Shown: positions 1 through 13,482, counted from the first letter of the stretch. The stretch: DNA of 64,000 nt from Bradysia coprophila (GCF_014529535.1 NW_023503972.1:6448001-6512000); one strand, 5' to 3'. Notes: a model not told the origin generated them from the sequence alone. Program-made: numbers and translations.

Positions 1-1733
1 CATAGACCCTCTCAAACGTGTACTGCTCTTTGTGCACGTACCGAGTAGCTTACTATGTCCACAATCTATGACGTTTACACAATGGATAAATCCACGTAAT
101 TCGTGACATATAGCCAAAGCTTATTATTGGGAATTTTATTTCTTGAAAATTCTCAAATTTGGAAATTTTAGGAATTTTTGCTGCTCATGAGGGAGAGTTT
201 CAAATAAGAATGCTTGAAACTCTCCCTCGTTAGCTACGTTACATGTCACAATTTATGTGGATTTTGGGACCCTAACTGTTGATCCATTTACTTCAATCAC
301 CTGATCTTTCCCTGATTTAAATTTTCGTTCCAGCCTTTCGTTTTCTGCTAAGAAAAATATCTTCTGAGCAAAAATGAAACCATTGAAAATCTACCATACT
401 TCTACCATAGGCATCTTCGGAAGTTCCGAATCGGAACTGCGTCACTTACTGTGCCCGTTCTCAAAATAGTCAGAAAAACGAAAGAATTTCAAATCGGTTG
501 AAAACTGTCTGAGTAGCAGTCGAAGTCGACAGTGATGTACATGCCTTCGCGTACCACATTGATAGACTTACAAATCTAATCTATCAATTTCATACCAATT
601 CTTAAATTCTAAAAAATTCTGAAATCATAAAATTCTTTTAAAAAATTGCTGAAAATTCTCACGAGAGAGAGAGAGAGCTTCAAGAAAGAATGCTTAAAAC
701 TCTCCCTCGTAAGCTACGTTACATGCCATAGTTTACGTGGATTTTCGGACCCTGACTGCCGATCCATTTACTTCAATCACCTGCCTTTTCCCTGATTTAA
801 ATTTTCGTTCACACGTTTCGTTTTCTGCTAAGACAAATATTTTCGAAAACGAAATCATTGAAAATCCATTGAAAACTGTCTGAGAAGCTGCAGAAGTCGA
901 CAGTGACCTACCAATTTCAATGTCTACATCATTTTGTCACGTTCCCAACAAAGTTGAATGAGCGGGATACTTATTCGAATGCATCTGCAGTGGTCTAAAG
1001 ATCGAGAGATCGTTAACATAGTTCAGCTTTTCACTGGTGTAATTTAGAACGAACAGAATCTAGGACGAATTATTTCTGTAACATATTATGATCGGCACAT
1101 GTTAACAAACATGTTAAACTGGACCGGTGTACTAAACATTATATAAGTCTTGTAAGACTTTACACATCAATTGCTGACACGCTTTGTTCCTTACCTTATT
1201 AGTATAGTAGCCTTAGAGTCCACGTGCATATCAATTTCCTTTCCAACATTTCTACACCCACCTAAGACGAAAATGTTTGCTCTGAGCGCTGCGCTGTCAG
1301 TGTCAACGAAATCAAATAGAAGCATTGGCGTGAAAACCGCGGGAAGAGAAAAATTTGGATTGAGAGGCATGTCCAGACAATGCAAAAATACGAGTCACTG
1401 CAAACTCATCTGGCATTTGGTTTCTTTGCGTGACACAAAATGATCTCACCTATGCTAAGGCTCTCCTGTCGCTCAAATACGGAAGTGTCCAGAACAAACA
1501 TTTTCTTTGTTTTAGATAGGGTAAAGGTCGGCATGGGTTTTGAACCGTACTGAGGCATCATCAACTACTGTTTTGCACGTGGACTATTAGCTGGAGCCCA
1601 AAACACTGAAGACTTTTCATTTCATTCACTACTAATCCACACTGCTTATCATATTGTTCGCTTGAATTGGGACATCACTCACGCCCCCGAATAACGAACG
1701 GCTAGTAAAACAATTTGAATTTTCTGTTTGCAG
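1..1733. repeat. Spectrin intron with diverged direct duplication
   Basis: No coding exon is supported here; the stretch ends in a good splice acceptor at 1731-1733, so it is the intron before the first spectrin exon of the window. About 183-540 and 665-912 are diverged direct copies: both contain a block around CTCTCCCTCG, then TTACTTCAATCACCTG and TTGAAAACTGTCTGAG in the same order. The second copy lacks roughly 100 bases of the first. Copy one contains a perfect 15-bp hairpin, arms 189-203 and 214-228. A weak two-strand open stretch at 1171-1443 has no recognisable protein content. Confidence 0.6.
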
Positions 1734-4700
1734 AACTTCCTGGCAAAATCTGTTGAAGCTGTTGTCACAACGCGAACAAAAACTCCATGGTGCTGGTGAA
1801 ATTCATCGTTTCCATCGCGATGTGGCCGAAGCTCTGTTCCGCATTCAAGACAAAAACGCTGCATTGTCGAATGAGTTGGGTCGCGATTTGAATTCGGCTC
1901 TGGCATTGCTACGGAAGCACGAAGGTTTCGAAAATGATTTGGTCGCATTGGAAGCTCAATTGCAAGTTTTGGTCGAAGATTCTGTTCGACTACAAGCGAA
2001 GTATCCGTCGAATGCGGTCGCTATCGTCCATCAACAAGATAATGTTGTCAGTGCATGGAATGAATTGAAAGAAAAATCGGCAGCTCGCAGTGATCAATTA
2101 GCTGCAAGTTGTGATCTTCAGCACTTGCTCACTCAAGTTCGTGATTTAATGTCTTGGGCTTCCAATTTGCGTGCAACACTACAGGCCGAAGAACATGTCC
2201 GTGATGCAGCTGGTGCAACCGCATTAAAATTGCAACACGACGCCATTTACAATGAAATCGAAGCTCGAGAAGAGAAATTCCGTATGCTGAACGAATTGAG
2301 CGATTCTTATGTTCAAACCGGTCATTATGCATCTGCTGAAGTTGAGGAACGTTGTGCTGCACTGTTGGATGAACGACAACGATTGCACACCGCATGGAAT
2401 AAGAAAAAAGTTCTTCTCGAACAGAAAATCGATTTATTCTGCTTCCTGCGTGATGCCAAGCAAATCGACAATTCATCCAGTTCGCAAGAAGCCGCACTAT
2501 CCAGCTCCGATTTCGGACAAACAGTTGAAGTTGTTCAAGATCAGATTAAACGACACGATGCTTTCGAGAAGTTGATTCAGACACAAGACGAAAAGGTGGC
2601 ATTGCTGCAGGAACATGGTCGAAAATTGGTGGAGCAAAATCACTACGACAGCAAACACATCAACCGACGGCAAGAGGAAGTTATTCAGAAACGGATGAGA
2701 GTGAAACAATTGTGTGCGCTGCGACGTCAGAAATTGGACGATGCATTGCTCTACGCACAGTTTGTTCGCGATTGTAACGAAGCTGAATCGTGGATATCAG
2801 AGAAGCATAAGAAATTGGAGGCGGACGCTAACAATTACTCCGAACTCAGTGGTTTGGAAGACAAAATCAAACAACTCCAGAAACATCAAGCATTACAAGC
2901 CGAGGTTGCCGCCAATGAGATTCGAATCAAGGAGATTAAGAAAACGGGTGAAATTCTCATCGGAAAGAATCACGAAAGCAAAGTGGAAATTAAAGATGCC
3001 GTCGAAAAGGTGCTGAAAGCCTGGTTCGACCTGCTGAACGAATTGGATCAGCGTGGCCGTGGATTGGAAGAAGCTCAAGATATTTTAGAGTTCAACAATC
3101 ATCTGGATAAGATCGAGGCCTGGATCCGGGACAAGGAAATGATGGTGCAAGCTGGTGACACGGGCAGAGATTTGGAACATTGTAATGCTCTGCGTAGGAA
3201 ATTGGATGACGTCGATTCCGACATGCGTGTGGACGATCAGCGTATCAAAAATATTAATGTCTTGGCTGACAAGCTGCTGAATCAAGGTCAGGTACCCAAT
3301 GAAATGAAAACCGTACAGCAACGGAGGAATAACTTCAATGCCAAATGGAAGGCTCTACAGGGAGCACTCAACGCTTATCGTTCATTATTGGCTGGTGCCT
3401 ATGAAATTCACGTATTCAATCGAGACATCAACGACACACTCGAACGTATTGCTGAAAAGAGTCTGGCGATGAGTACCGATGACACAGGTCGTGACCTGGG
3501 TGCCGTGGAAAGTTTGATACGTAAACAGGAGACTCTTGAACGCGACATGACGGCCATCGAACAAAAAATTGTGGATGACGAAAAGTCGGCCAATAAGCTC
3601 AAGGCCAAGTATCCGAAACGAGTGGACGACATTGACGGTAAACTGGAAGAAGTGAAGAAAGCTTGGCAAAATCTGCTGGAGCTCAGCGTTGTGCGTAAAG
3701 GTATTCTGACCGATGCGTATGCCGTCCAAAAATTTGCTACCGACGTAAAGGAAATGGAACTGTGGGTCAACGACATCATCAAGAAAATGAACTCCGCTCC
3801 GAATCCATCAACAATTACCGAATCCGAATCGCAATTGGAATTGCATCAAGAACGGAAAGCTGAAATCGATGGTCGTGACGATGCATTCAGGTCGTTGCGT
3901 AAGCATGGCGAAGGTCTAGTTGCTGCGAACGAAGCTAAATTCCATGAGGCAGCCGTTAAAAAGGCGTTGCAAACATTGGAAGAATTGCACGAAAGTTTAC
4001 GACGTGCGTGGCTCCGTAAGGAGCAACAGCTTCGTGAAGCTCATCAATTGCAACAGTTCAAGGCCCAAACTGATCAAATTGACGTTTGGTTGGCAAACAA
4101 AGAAGCCTTCCTGAATAATGATGACCTGGGGGACAGTTATACTGGAGTGGAGACGCTGATCAAGAAACATGAAGCCTTCGAAAAATTGCTCGTTTCGCAC
4201 AACATCGAAAAATTGGAGCAATCTGCTGCCGACATCTTGAACAAAGACATGAATGATTCCAGCAAAGCAATTCCGTCGTCTAAGGATGCCGTGCAGAAAC
4301 GGTACGAAGATGTCCTGTCTCGTAATGTACGACTTTTGAATGCGTCCGAAGCCCGGAAGGCAAAACTGCAAGAATCGTTCCAATTACAACAATTCCTGCG
4401 CAATTTGTACGAAGTGGAACGTTGGCTGAATCAGAAAATGCAAACCGCCCTGGACGACAATTACCGTGATCCGACCAATTTGCAAAGTAAAATTCAAAAG
4501 CATGCGGCATTCGATGCCGAATTGAATGCAAACACGAACCGCATCGAGCTGGTCATAGCTGAGGGTGAAGCCTTAAGTGATTCGAAACATTTTGCCGCTA
4601 AGGAGATTATCACACAGTTGGAGATGCTCGAATCGGATTGGCAAAAGTTGCAAGAAGCGTCAAGGGAAAAGAAAGATCGCTTGGAACAGGCGTACGAGGC

Positions 4701-7700
4701 GTTGCAATTCGGTAGAAGCTTAGACGAATTCAACACATGGATGGATGAGGTGAGTCATTTTTCGTTGTTTTTCAGTCGCGACCTGTGTTTCACCTATGAA
4801 CACTTCCCTTTCAGATCGAATCGCATTTGTCATCCGAAGATTACGGAAAGGACCTGGCGTCCGTCAACAATCTGCTGAAGAAACACGAAATGCTAGAAGC
4901 CGATGTCACCCATCATTCGGACACTTGCGATCAAATTACCGAGACCGACAAAAAGTTCTTCAATTCAAATCATTTCCTCAAAGACGAAATCCACGAAAAG
5001 GCTATGAACGCCGTGAAACGATATAATTCCCTGCACGAACCAACAACCATACGCCGCGACAATTTGGACGATTCACTGCTGCTACATCAATTCTTACGCG
5101 ATGCTGAGGACGAACTGCAATGGTTAAATGAGAAAGAACCACAGGCTGCATCCAAAGAGCTGGGTACGAGTTTAACGTCGGTTCAAAGTTTGCAGAAGAA
5201 GCATCAAGCACTGGAAGCGGAGATTCTTTCACAAGAACCGCTAATTTCGTCCTTACTGCAACGTGGTGCACAAATGGTCCGTGACGGTCACTTCGCCAGC
5301 GATCAGATTGACGCTCAGTCGAATTTGTTGCAAAAGAAATTGGTGAACTTGCGTGATCTGGCTAGCATTCGACGATTGCGATTGTTGGATGCGGTGGAAA
5401 GTCAAATGTTTTACGTCGAAGGCAATGAAGCTGAGACGTGGATGAGGGAAAAACGACCGACCTTGGCATCGACTGACTATGGCAAAGACGAGGATTCAGT
5501 ACAGTCGCTGCAAAAGAAATTGGATGCATTGGAGCGCGAACTGACCGCCTTCAACGGATCGGTAAACAAAGTTGAAAAGCTGGCCAGCGGACTGATCGAA
5601 CGCAACCATTTCGATAGCAAAAACATAAAACACAAAAACGAGTCCGTTCAAGCCCATTACATCGAATTGAAAACGTTGCTGAAACAGCGTGAGCTTCACT
5701 TGATCGAAAGCGGAAAACTTTACGAATTCCTTCGAGAAATCGAAGAGGTCCATGAATGGATCGCCGATCAAATGGCAGTGACTGCATCGGAGGAATACGG
5801 TGAAGATGTTGAGCACGTCGAACAGTTGATAGCCACCTTCGATTCGTTTATTTCGAACCTCGGGGCCAATGAGCAGAGAGTTTTCTCGACCGTTACCAAA
5901 GGCGAACAATTGGTTACCGACAATAGTCCGTACCGTGACATCATTCGGAAGAAGGTCGATGACACCAAATTGATGTGGGATGAACTGAAGGATTTGGTTA
6001 ATGCACGTCAAGAGGCGTTGGCCGGTGCTAAACAGGTGCATGTGTACGATCGGCGAGCTGATGAAACAATTACTTGGATCGGTGAGAAGGAAGCCTCGCT
6101 TATGTCCGAGGATTATGGCCAAGATTTGGAAACGATTCAAGCGTTGGTACGTAAGCACGAAGTGTTCGACACAGAATTGGCTCCAGTCAAAGAGCAAGTG
6201 GAGTCAGTAATTGGTGAGGCAAGGAAATTGGCTGAAACATTCCCAGACGCAAAGGAACACATCGAAGTCAAGCGCGACGAAACCATTGAAGCGTGGTCGG
6301 ATTTGATGGACAAAAATGTTGCGCGAAAGGACAAACTTAAACAGGCCGAGCAATTGCAGGCTTACTTCGACGAGTATCGCGATCTAATGGCCTGGATCAA
6401 CGAAATGGTCGCTAAAGTCACTGCACCTGAACTGGCGAAAGACGTTGCCGGTGCTGAGGCATTACTAGCACGTGTCAAAGACCATCGCGTCGAAATCGAA
6501 TCGAGGAACGAGGCATTCGACCATTTCTATCGCGACGGAAAGAAGTTGATCGGTGACAAGCATTTCCTGGCGCATGAAGTGCAGGAGAAGATTTTGGTAC
6601 TGCAACAACGTAAGCATTTGTTGGACCACACACTGGAGAAGAGACGAGAGATATACGAATTGAATTTGGACACGCAGATGTTCTTGCGTGAAGCGGAAAT
6701 ACTAGAAAGTTGGATTGTCAGCCGTGAGCCGCAGTTGAAGGATGCCAAACTCGGTGATTCCATTGCTCAAACGGAGGATCTAATTCGTAGACACGAGGAT
6801 TTCGAAAAAACGGTTGCGGCTCAAGAGGATAAGTTCCAAGCGCTGAAGAGAATCACAATGGTAAGTCGGATGGGTGTGGGCATTAATGCAACGAATTAGG
6901 TAACTCAAAGTTGACATTTTTTGTTTAGCTGGAACAAGCATTTAGGAAGCAGAGAGAGGACGAACTAACGGCGAAACGAGCGGAGAAGGAGCGTATTGAA
7001 AAGGAGAGACTCGAGGCGCTGAAACAGAAGGAAGTTCAACGAATTACCGAAGAGCGACGTCGCAATGAGAAACCCATTGACATCGTGAACGGTAAAAATT
7101 TGATTTTGATTTTCCTTCCACATTGAACAAACCATTCCCTTCCTTCAGGTGTTTCCGAAAAGCCTCCAATATTTTCGTCGCCAATGGTCAAAACCAATAA
7201 TTCCCAGCAACAGACACCACAAAACAATTCATACACCACACAACCGGAACAGGTTGGCATCACCGTACAAAAGTCCAATTCCGTGGCCAACATATTCGGT
7301 GATCGTTTGCGACGATCATCCGATCCGAGCAAAGTAAAACGGGCCGAAAGTATGAAAATCGTGCCGAAAACACCGAAACGTACACCATCGTTCACCACCC
7401 GTCGTCGTGCGCAAAGTTTCCGTAAGAATCAGACCGCCGGCGATTTCGATTTACCTCCAGTCGAGATACAAGGAATGCTTGAGCGTAAGCATGAATTGCA
7501 ATCCGGTGGCAAACGGGCGCCGGTTCGATCATGGAAACCATTCCACACGGTGCTGTGCGGGCAATTATTGTGCTTCTTCAAGGACGAAGATGACTTCTTC
7601 CAGAAGAAGGCCGCCACCGCTCCGGTCAACATTCTGAATGCCAACTGTGAGAAGGCCGAGAACTACACGAAAAAGAAAAACGTTTTCCGATTGAAGTTGC

Positions 7701-10565
7701 CCGATGGATCGGAGTTTCTGTTTTTGGCCGCTTCCAAAGAAGACATGATCGATTGGGTGAACAAAATTTCCTTCCATGCAGCCCTACCGCCAAATCTACA
7801 GTTGCTCAGCTACGACGAGTCGATTAAGGTAAGAGAATACATTCATCGGTCTTTGCTGGAACAGTATTATTGACTGTCCCTTCACGAACACTCACAGCAA
7901 TCCACCAACTCACCCGAATCCAAAGGCAACAATCACGATCACATGGAAACATCGCCAATTAGTTCGCGAACATCATCACCAGATTCGCAACGACGAAGTT
8001 CACGACACGATTCGATAGGCAGCAGTATGTCCGGTGGCAGTACAACACCGCAAATAAATTTTCTTCAAAAGCAAAAGGAACTGAGGGAGCAATTACATCA
8101 ACAACATGTAAGTGGACGCTGGACTCCATTGCAACCGGCCAACATTTTCCTAACCACGAAATTTTCCCATCCACAGCAAACATCACCTCATTCGGCAACG
8201 TCATCCTCATCGTCGCCACAATCACCTCAACCGCAATATTACAGTCCAGATAAGCCGCCAATACCACCACGGGGTTATCCGCCACCAGTTCCACAACGTC
8301 AGTCCAGCAACGACAATATGAATGTCACGTTACGGAACCGAAATCACAGTGGAAGTGGTACGTCTTCTACGAACATTGAAAAGAGACTAGTTAACCGAAT
8401 GGTTTTTGTAACGTTTTCAGATTCCGGTGGTGATGCAAACAGCAATTATGGAAATGTGACGCGTCCGTATTCAATGCAACCATCACCCAGTCAACCGATT
8501 CACGATGTTCAAAATGGTGCGTCCGACGACAATTGGCGAAGTCATGGTGAAGGTCGCGTGGGTAAGTGAATGGAAACAAATTTCATTTTTAGTTTTAAGT
8601 TAAGAGCTCAGGGTCGGGGTGGACTTGTTGATCATTGTTGTCACGGCAAAAAAAAATATTTTTTCCGTCGAACCGAAACTTTTCGATCGGTCAATTCATT
8701 ACAACAAAATCATAAAAAAACAGAGAGACCTCCACCGCTACCAACGACACTGCCGCCATTGGGCCAACAGCAAATCAAAGTGACATCGTCATCGTATCAG
8801 ACGACCAACAGCTACAAAGACCATCATCATCATCCCGGCACGATGAATCTGAATTCGAACACGTTCCGCGGCCATCACCAGCAATCGAGTCCGGTGCGAT
8901 CGACAACCACATGGCATCAACATTATACCAGCGGTGGTAGTAATAGTCCACAGTCTTACAGTCACAATTTCATCAATCACGAACGATCGGCTAACGTGGC
9001 TGCAGCTGTTGCCGGTTAGATATTGCTTACGTTTTGGTTTCTTTTTTTGGTTTTTGTGGCTGGACTGTTTTTTTTTTTTGGTGTTGCGAGCAATCAACGG
9101 TCTTGATCAAGACTCTGTATTTCTTTTAGTCTATTTTCTAACAATTTTGGCATTTTGATTGGATATTCTAACATTTTGACTGTGGTTTCATGCTATCCAT
9201 TTTCGTATGCTCTCTTCAATTTTAACTAACGATTCCGGCCCGTCTATCGGACTGAAAAACGAAAATTTTATTTTAACATTGCTGCTACACGATGCGCCCA
9301 CAATAAAAAGGCGCTAGTGGACTAACTAACACAAACACAGAGTGATATGATGAATATCTTCCAGATTAATTCAAGTAGATCTTTGTCTGCATGTGATTTG
9401 AATCTTCTCTAAAAACGACAAGCAATTTTGCCGTATGAATCTGATACTTCCTTCGTGGTCGCATAAATGCATTGGTTTGGTAACACGGAAACACGTATCC
9501 GTTGATTCCAATGACGGTTCCATTGCAACCGCTTCGCAAAAAAAAAAAGAAAAGTAATGGGAACGGGAAAGTGGTTGGTGCTACTGGTGTCTCGGGTGTC
9601 GTGAGTTCAGATGACATTAATAATCCCCCACATAGACTTTAGATCAGTGTAATATTGGCCAGTTCAATAGCGTCCACATTCTGTAATGAAAGTGTTCCTA
9701 TTGGAGTGGATGATTTTGAACTGGATGTTTTTAGACGTGTGGATTCAATCGGGGTATATCTCAGTTACATCATAATAGCAACCAGATTGATGTCAAAATG
9801 AATGTGGCACATGAAACAAATGAAAGTTTTAGCTTACTTAATGAGTTGAGAATTTGAATATTTGACTCTGGCATACCAGCCCATCCGATAAAAATTTTAA
9901 TTTTGAAATTTGATTTGAGCCAAGAAATGATCAAAAGAATTTTATTTTTTGCTTCATTCGGCGTCTTAAAGACCGAATCATTCGTGACATTTGTGAATTA
10001 TTGTAAAAGAAAAACATGAAACTATCAGTAGTGACCTTACAGAAACTTACAGATTGAGAATCATCAGAACAGACATGTACATTCACATATAACGTATCAG
10101 AACGTTGCTAATTTTTGTGGAATAAAAGGCAGAATTCGAATGAAAAGTTGTCTGTGCTGATGATTCTTGAAATGTAAAACCAATATTTCTCTCTGATGTT
10201 TATCAACGACTCTATCCTTCCTATAGGTGGATGGCTCCTGGTCGCTAAACAAATTAACAAAATTTACGATTACTCCGTTTTAACAAACTACTAAATTAAT
10301 TCCCAAACAACTGTCCGCCCAGTCTAACCATTTTTTTGTCCCGTGTAAATTTTCAGGTTGGGGACAGGATCGATTCAATGTAACACCAAATCGACCCGTT
10401 TCAATGCCAGTAGATCCATCGTCAGCCGGCCGCGTGTCGGCGGAAAGCAGTAGTGAAAGTGAAGCGCATTCGGTGTCGTCGGTTAGCGGTAAAAGTGGCA
10501 GCAAAGACAAAGATAAGAAGAGTGGAATGTTTCGGTTTTTGAAATCGAAGAAAAATGGCAAGTAA
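1734..10565 (+). CDS. kst: Beta-heavy spectrin (karst-like), 3' part; 5' end outside window
   Basis: Actin-crosslinking membrane-skeleton protein; in flies beta-heavy spectrin pairs with alpha-spectrin at the apical membrane of epithelia. Exons I place: 1734-4749, 4815-6860, 6929-7091, 7149-7828, 7898-8107, 8177-8357, 8421-8561 and 10357-10565, all GT-AG with matching phases, 2214 aa in the window. Exons 1-2 encode about 16 spectrin repeats with motifs such as SEDYGKDL and SEDYGQDL. Exon 3 is a charged helix. Exon 4 carries a PH domain (about 7460-7790; RKHELQSGG to WVNKISFHA). After it come Ser-rich and SH3-ligand-like segments (PPIPPRGYPPPVPQ) and a basic end, SGMFRFLKSKKNGK. Conventional beta-spectrin is the alternative: its fly PH domain differs clearly from this one, which looks more like SPTBN5/beta-heavy. 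The actin-binding CH domains must lie upstream. A polyadenylation signal sits near 10991. Confidence 0.8.
8724..9019 (+). CDS. kst: Alternative 3' exon of the beta-heavy spectrin
   Basis: An acceptor ends at 8723. The exon is phase-compatible with the donor at 8561/8562 and gives ERPPPLPTTLPPL followed by a His/Ser/Gln-rich tail ending NVAAAVAG and TAG at 9017-9019. An AATAAA signal at about 9302 would end this transcript. The distal exon at 10357 has the same entry phase, so the two can be mutually exclusive C-termini. A weak GT donor just before the stop (9015) would instead join both exons in frame. The Pro-rich start resembles the SH3/EVH1-ligand tail just upstream. Transcript data would decide. 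Confidence 0.55.
9020..10356. other. Spectrin last intron / alternative 3' UTR
   Basis: AT-rich sequence between the two candidate terminal exons. It holds an AATAAA at about 9302 and ends in the acceptor at 10355-10356. I see no further exon, RNA gene or clear repeat. Confidence 0.5.
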
Positions 10566-11690
10566 AAAGTGGGTGGAACGGAATGACTTTCCGTTCCTCT
10601 TTCTTCTTTTTTACAGAAAAATTATTTTTTACAAAATATTTTGATTCTTCAATTATTGGTTGGGAAGAAATGTATTTAGACTTAGGGACCAAGTAGAGCA
10701 TTTAATTTATGGCAATCGAAGTCAGAGGCAGAATTTTGTCTAAAAAAAACAATTTTGTCATCAAAACGAAATTCAATTTTATTACCAACGTGTTGTATGT
10801 GTTGAACATTTTGATAATTTTAGTCATTAAAGACAGTTGCCAAATTTTTGTTCTATTGGATTTTTGTTTTATCCAGAAAATAATTCTACAAATTTTAAGC
10901 GTAAGAAAATCAGTAAAAAGAAAATATTGCGAGCGAGTGATGTAAAAATTAGATAGGAATTTTGTTAATCCAATGAATCCGATAGAAGTTAATAAAGTTT
11001 TACACGAACAACAGAACCGTTGTTCAGATTTGTCGGAGAAATTTATGGAAATATGACGGTGTCGTCATTTCAATTTCTCTGATTTCTCTGATAAGAGAGA
11101 ACTTTTATTAAAGGAAACGAAACGTTTTTCAGTTTTGTTTTTCCTGTTTCCTTCTTCAGTTTCATTTTTGTTTTAAGCATAACCCTTTTTTTGTAACTTA
11201 ATTGCCTTGTGTACTTCAGAACCGATGATACAAATTTTATAAAATTAAAAAAAAAATTATGAAAATTAACAATCGAAAGATAAAAATGTTTTTTCGTCAG
11301 TAAGGAAATTATGTAATATGTAAGATGATGATTATTTCATAATAATATATTTATCATAGAGAAATTATGAAAAAACCTAGACGTTTTTTTACCGTTATCA
11401 ACAATATTCCCTTTTCCCCCGTTCATCAGCTAAGCTAATCAAAACGCCATCGCCCTTAATTAAAGAGCAAACGAACTGCAATGAGAACAACTGTTAAAAA
11501 CGAGCCATCAGAACAGTCGGAGCGTTTGCTGCGACTGAGCCCCGTACAAACCCGTATATCTATTGCGCACGTGACCCTAGTGCGTCTATCACCCTACTTT
11601 GACCGTAAGCCTATTGCGCCGGTTAATGTAGTTAAAGTAGAATTATTATGTAATGTGTACATCTTATAAATTGCGCATAGCGCAATTACG
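10566..11690. other. 3' flank of spectrin gene
   Basis: Starts with the spectrin 3' UTR (AATAAA near 10991) and continues as AT-rich DNA. A perfect 15-nt palindrome (TTGCGC-ATA-GCGCAA) lies at 11671-11685, next to the repetitive element that follows. No gene seen. Confidence 0.45.
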
Positions 11691-12790
11691 AAGCCCCGTA
11701 CGACGTTCCTTTCAAATGAAACAAAAATTTCAAATCGCCCTAAAAATTTTATTTTTTGAAGGGCCTAGTATCGGCCTCAGTCCGAGGACCCAAATTTAAA
11801 AATTTTTTCAACTACATTCTATTCGGCCTTTGATTACCTTCCAAATGAAACAAAAATTACGAAAAACGGATGTAATTTGCTCGAGTTATATGTAAAATAC
11901 ACATAGGGCCCTAGTAGTGGCCTTAGTCCAGGGACCCAAATTTAATTTTTTTTTCAACAAAATTCTATTCGGCCTTTGATTACCTTCCAAATGAAACAAA
12001 AATTACGAAAAACGGATGAAATTTGCTCGAGTTATATGTAAAATACACATAGGGCCCTAGTAGTGGCCTTAGTCCAGGGACCCAAATTTAATTTTTTTTT
12101 CAACAACATTCTATTCGGCCTTTGATTACCTTCCAAATGAAACAAAAATTACGAAAAACGGATGAAATTTACTCGAGTTATATGTGAAATACACATAGGG
12201 CCCTAGTAGCGGCCTTAGGCCAAGGACCCAAATTTAATTTTTTTTCAACAATATTCTATTCGGCCTTCGATTACCTTCCAAATCAAACAAAAATTACGAA
12301 AAACGAATGAAACTTACTCGAGTTCTATGTAAAATACACATAGGGCCCTAGTAGCATTTCACTTCTAAGGCCCTAACTCACGGTCCACTCACCCGATTTT
12401 AAAAAACTTTTTTTTCCTGGAATGGTATTGACAATACCTATCATTTGCCGTGTCATTTCCATCGTTTATTTTGCCATAAATATCACCAAAAGACCTTAAA
12501 TCACTTAGGTGGCCCTAACTCACGAAGGGCCGACCCGAATATTCCCATCTTCGAACTTAGCCTCACTATTTCGACTATCTTTCAGGGAAAAAAAAAATTT
12601 TGAAATCGGATATTGTATTTACTCAAGATATCGACGTGACGGACAGACAGACGGACAGACAAATCTTTTATTGCAGATTCGTCATCTATGAACATAGGAA
12701 AACACTTTGCCCTCACCGTCTGCTTCGAATTCCATCAATTACACACGGCATCGTAATCCTATAAGCCCCTTTGTACTTCGTACGGGGCTA
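11691..12790. mobile_element. Non-autonomous DNA element with internal ~146-bp tandem repeat
   Basis: The ends are inverted: AGCCCCGTACGA at 11692 matches the reverse complement of TCGTACGGGGCT ending near 12788. Inside is a tandem array starting at ATTCGGCC motifs at 11821, 11967, 12113 and 12258, with a diverged partial copy in front; the period is 145-146 bp. Each unit has TTACCTTCCAAATGAAAC, an ACGAAAAACG block, CTCGAGTTATATG and GGGCCCTAGTAG. Near the right end is a GACGGACAGACAGACGGACA tract. No transposase ORF and no clear target-site duplication were found, so the class is unknown. Confidence 0.7.
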
Positions 12791-13260
12791 AAAACACAAT
12801 CGAAGACATAGATTGGGATGTTGCAGAAAGTGGGCACACAACCAAATCGGTATTATTAACCGCTCTTTGAAACGGTACATTTCCACATTGCACTGTTGAT
12901 TTTTTGGCCTAAAATCAATAAGCCCAAACGCGCTACAGTGAACAATGATTTCAATACGATTGTAAAAACACCAATGTGGGCACACAACCAAATCGGTATT
13001 TTTAACCGCTCTGTGAAACAGTAATTTTCTACATTTCACCTACTAATGTTGATTTTTTGATCTAAAATCAATAAGCCCAAAAGTGCTACAATGAACAATG
13101 ATTTCAATACGATTGTAAAAACACCAATGTGAGTACACAACCAAATCGGTATTTTTAACCGCTCTGTGAAACGGTAATTTTCTACATTTCATCTACTAAT
13201 GTTGTTACTTTGGACTAGAATTAATGAGCCCAAACACTCATTTTTCCAACTTCAAGTAGC
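12791..13260. repeat. Second tandem array, three to four units of ~146-153 bp
   Basis: Units start with CACAACCAAATCGGTAT near 12838, 12984 and 13137 and share AACCGCTCTGTGAAAC, CAATAAGCCCAAA and GATTTCAATACGATTG. The sequence is unrelated to the array just upstream but has a similar period. It abuts the right end of the previous element, so it may be part of a larger composite. Confidence 0.7.
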
Positions 13261-13482
13261 TTCTAAATACATGGTGTACGATGTTTGTGTTTTTTCATTC
13301 ACACAACGGCACTTCAAGCATGAGTGTACAAGCATGTTGTACTCTAAATAAATAAAATAAATAAATACTCAAGCCTTTTGCTTGAAGTACATTGATTCAC
13401 GCCAAGAAATCATGAGTCCTGTCTTTAGGAAAGAAATGGAAGGCCTGTTTTGATTACATAAACCTCCGAATATTTCCGATGT

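Noticed and set aside
1171-1443. Overlapping open frames on both strands in the spectrin intron
   Set aside because: No recognisable protein content, no splice support, and both strands open by chance.
1679-6763. Numerous minus-strand frames across the spectrin exons
   Set aside because: All are shadows of a continuous plus-strand spectrin-repeat frame; none has its own motifs.
1734-10565. Conventional beta-spectrin as the identity of the first gene
   Set aside because: The PH domain differs from the fly beta-Spec PH I recall and resembles the beta-heavy/SPTBN5 type, and 2214 aa without any CH domain is more than beta-Spec would leave. Not fully excluded.
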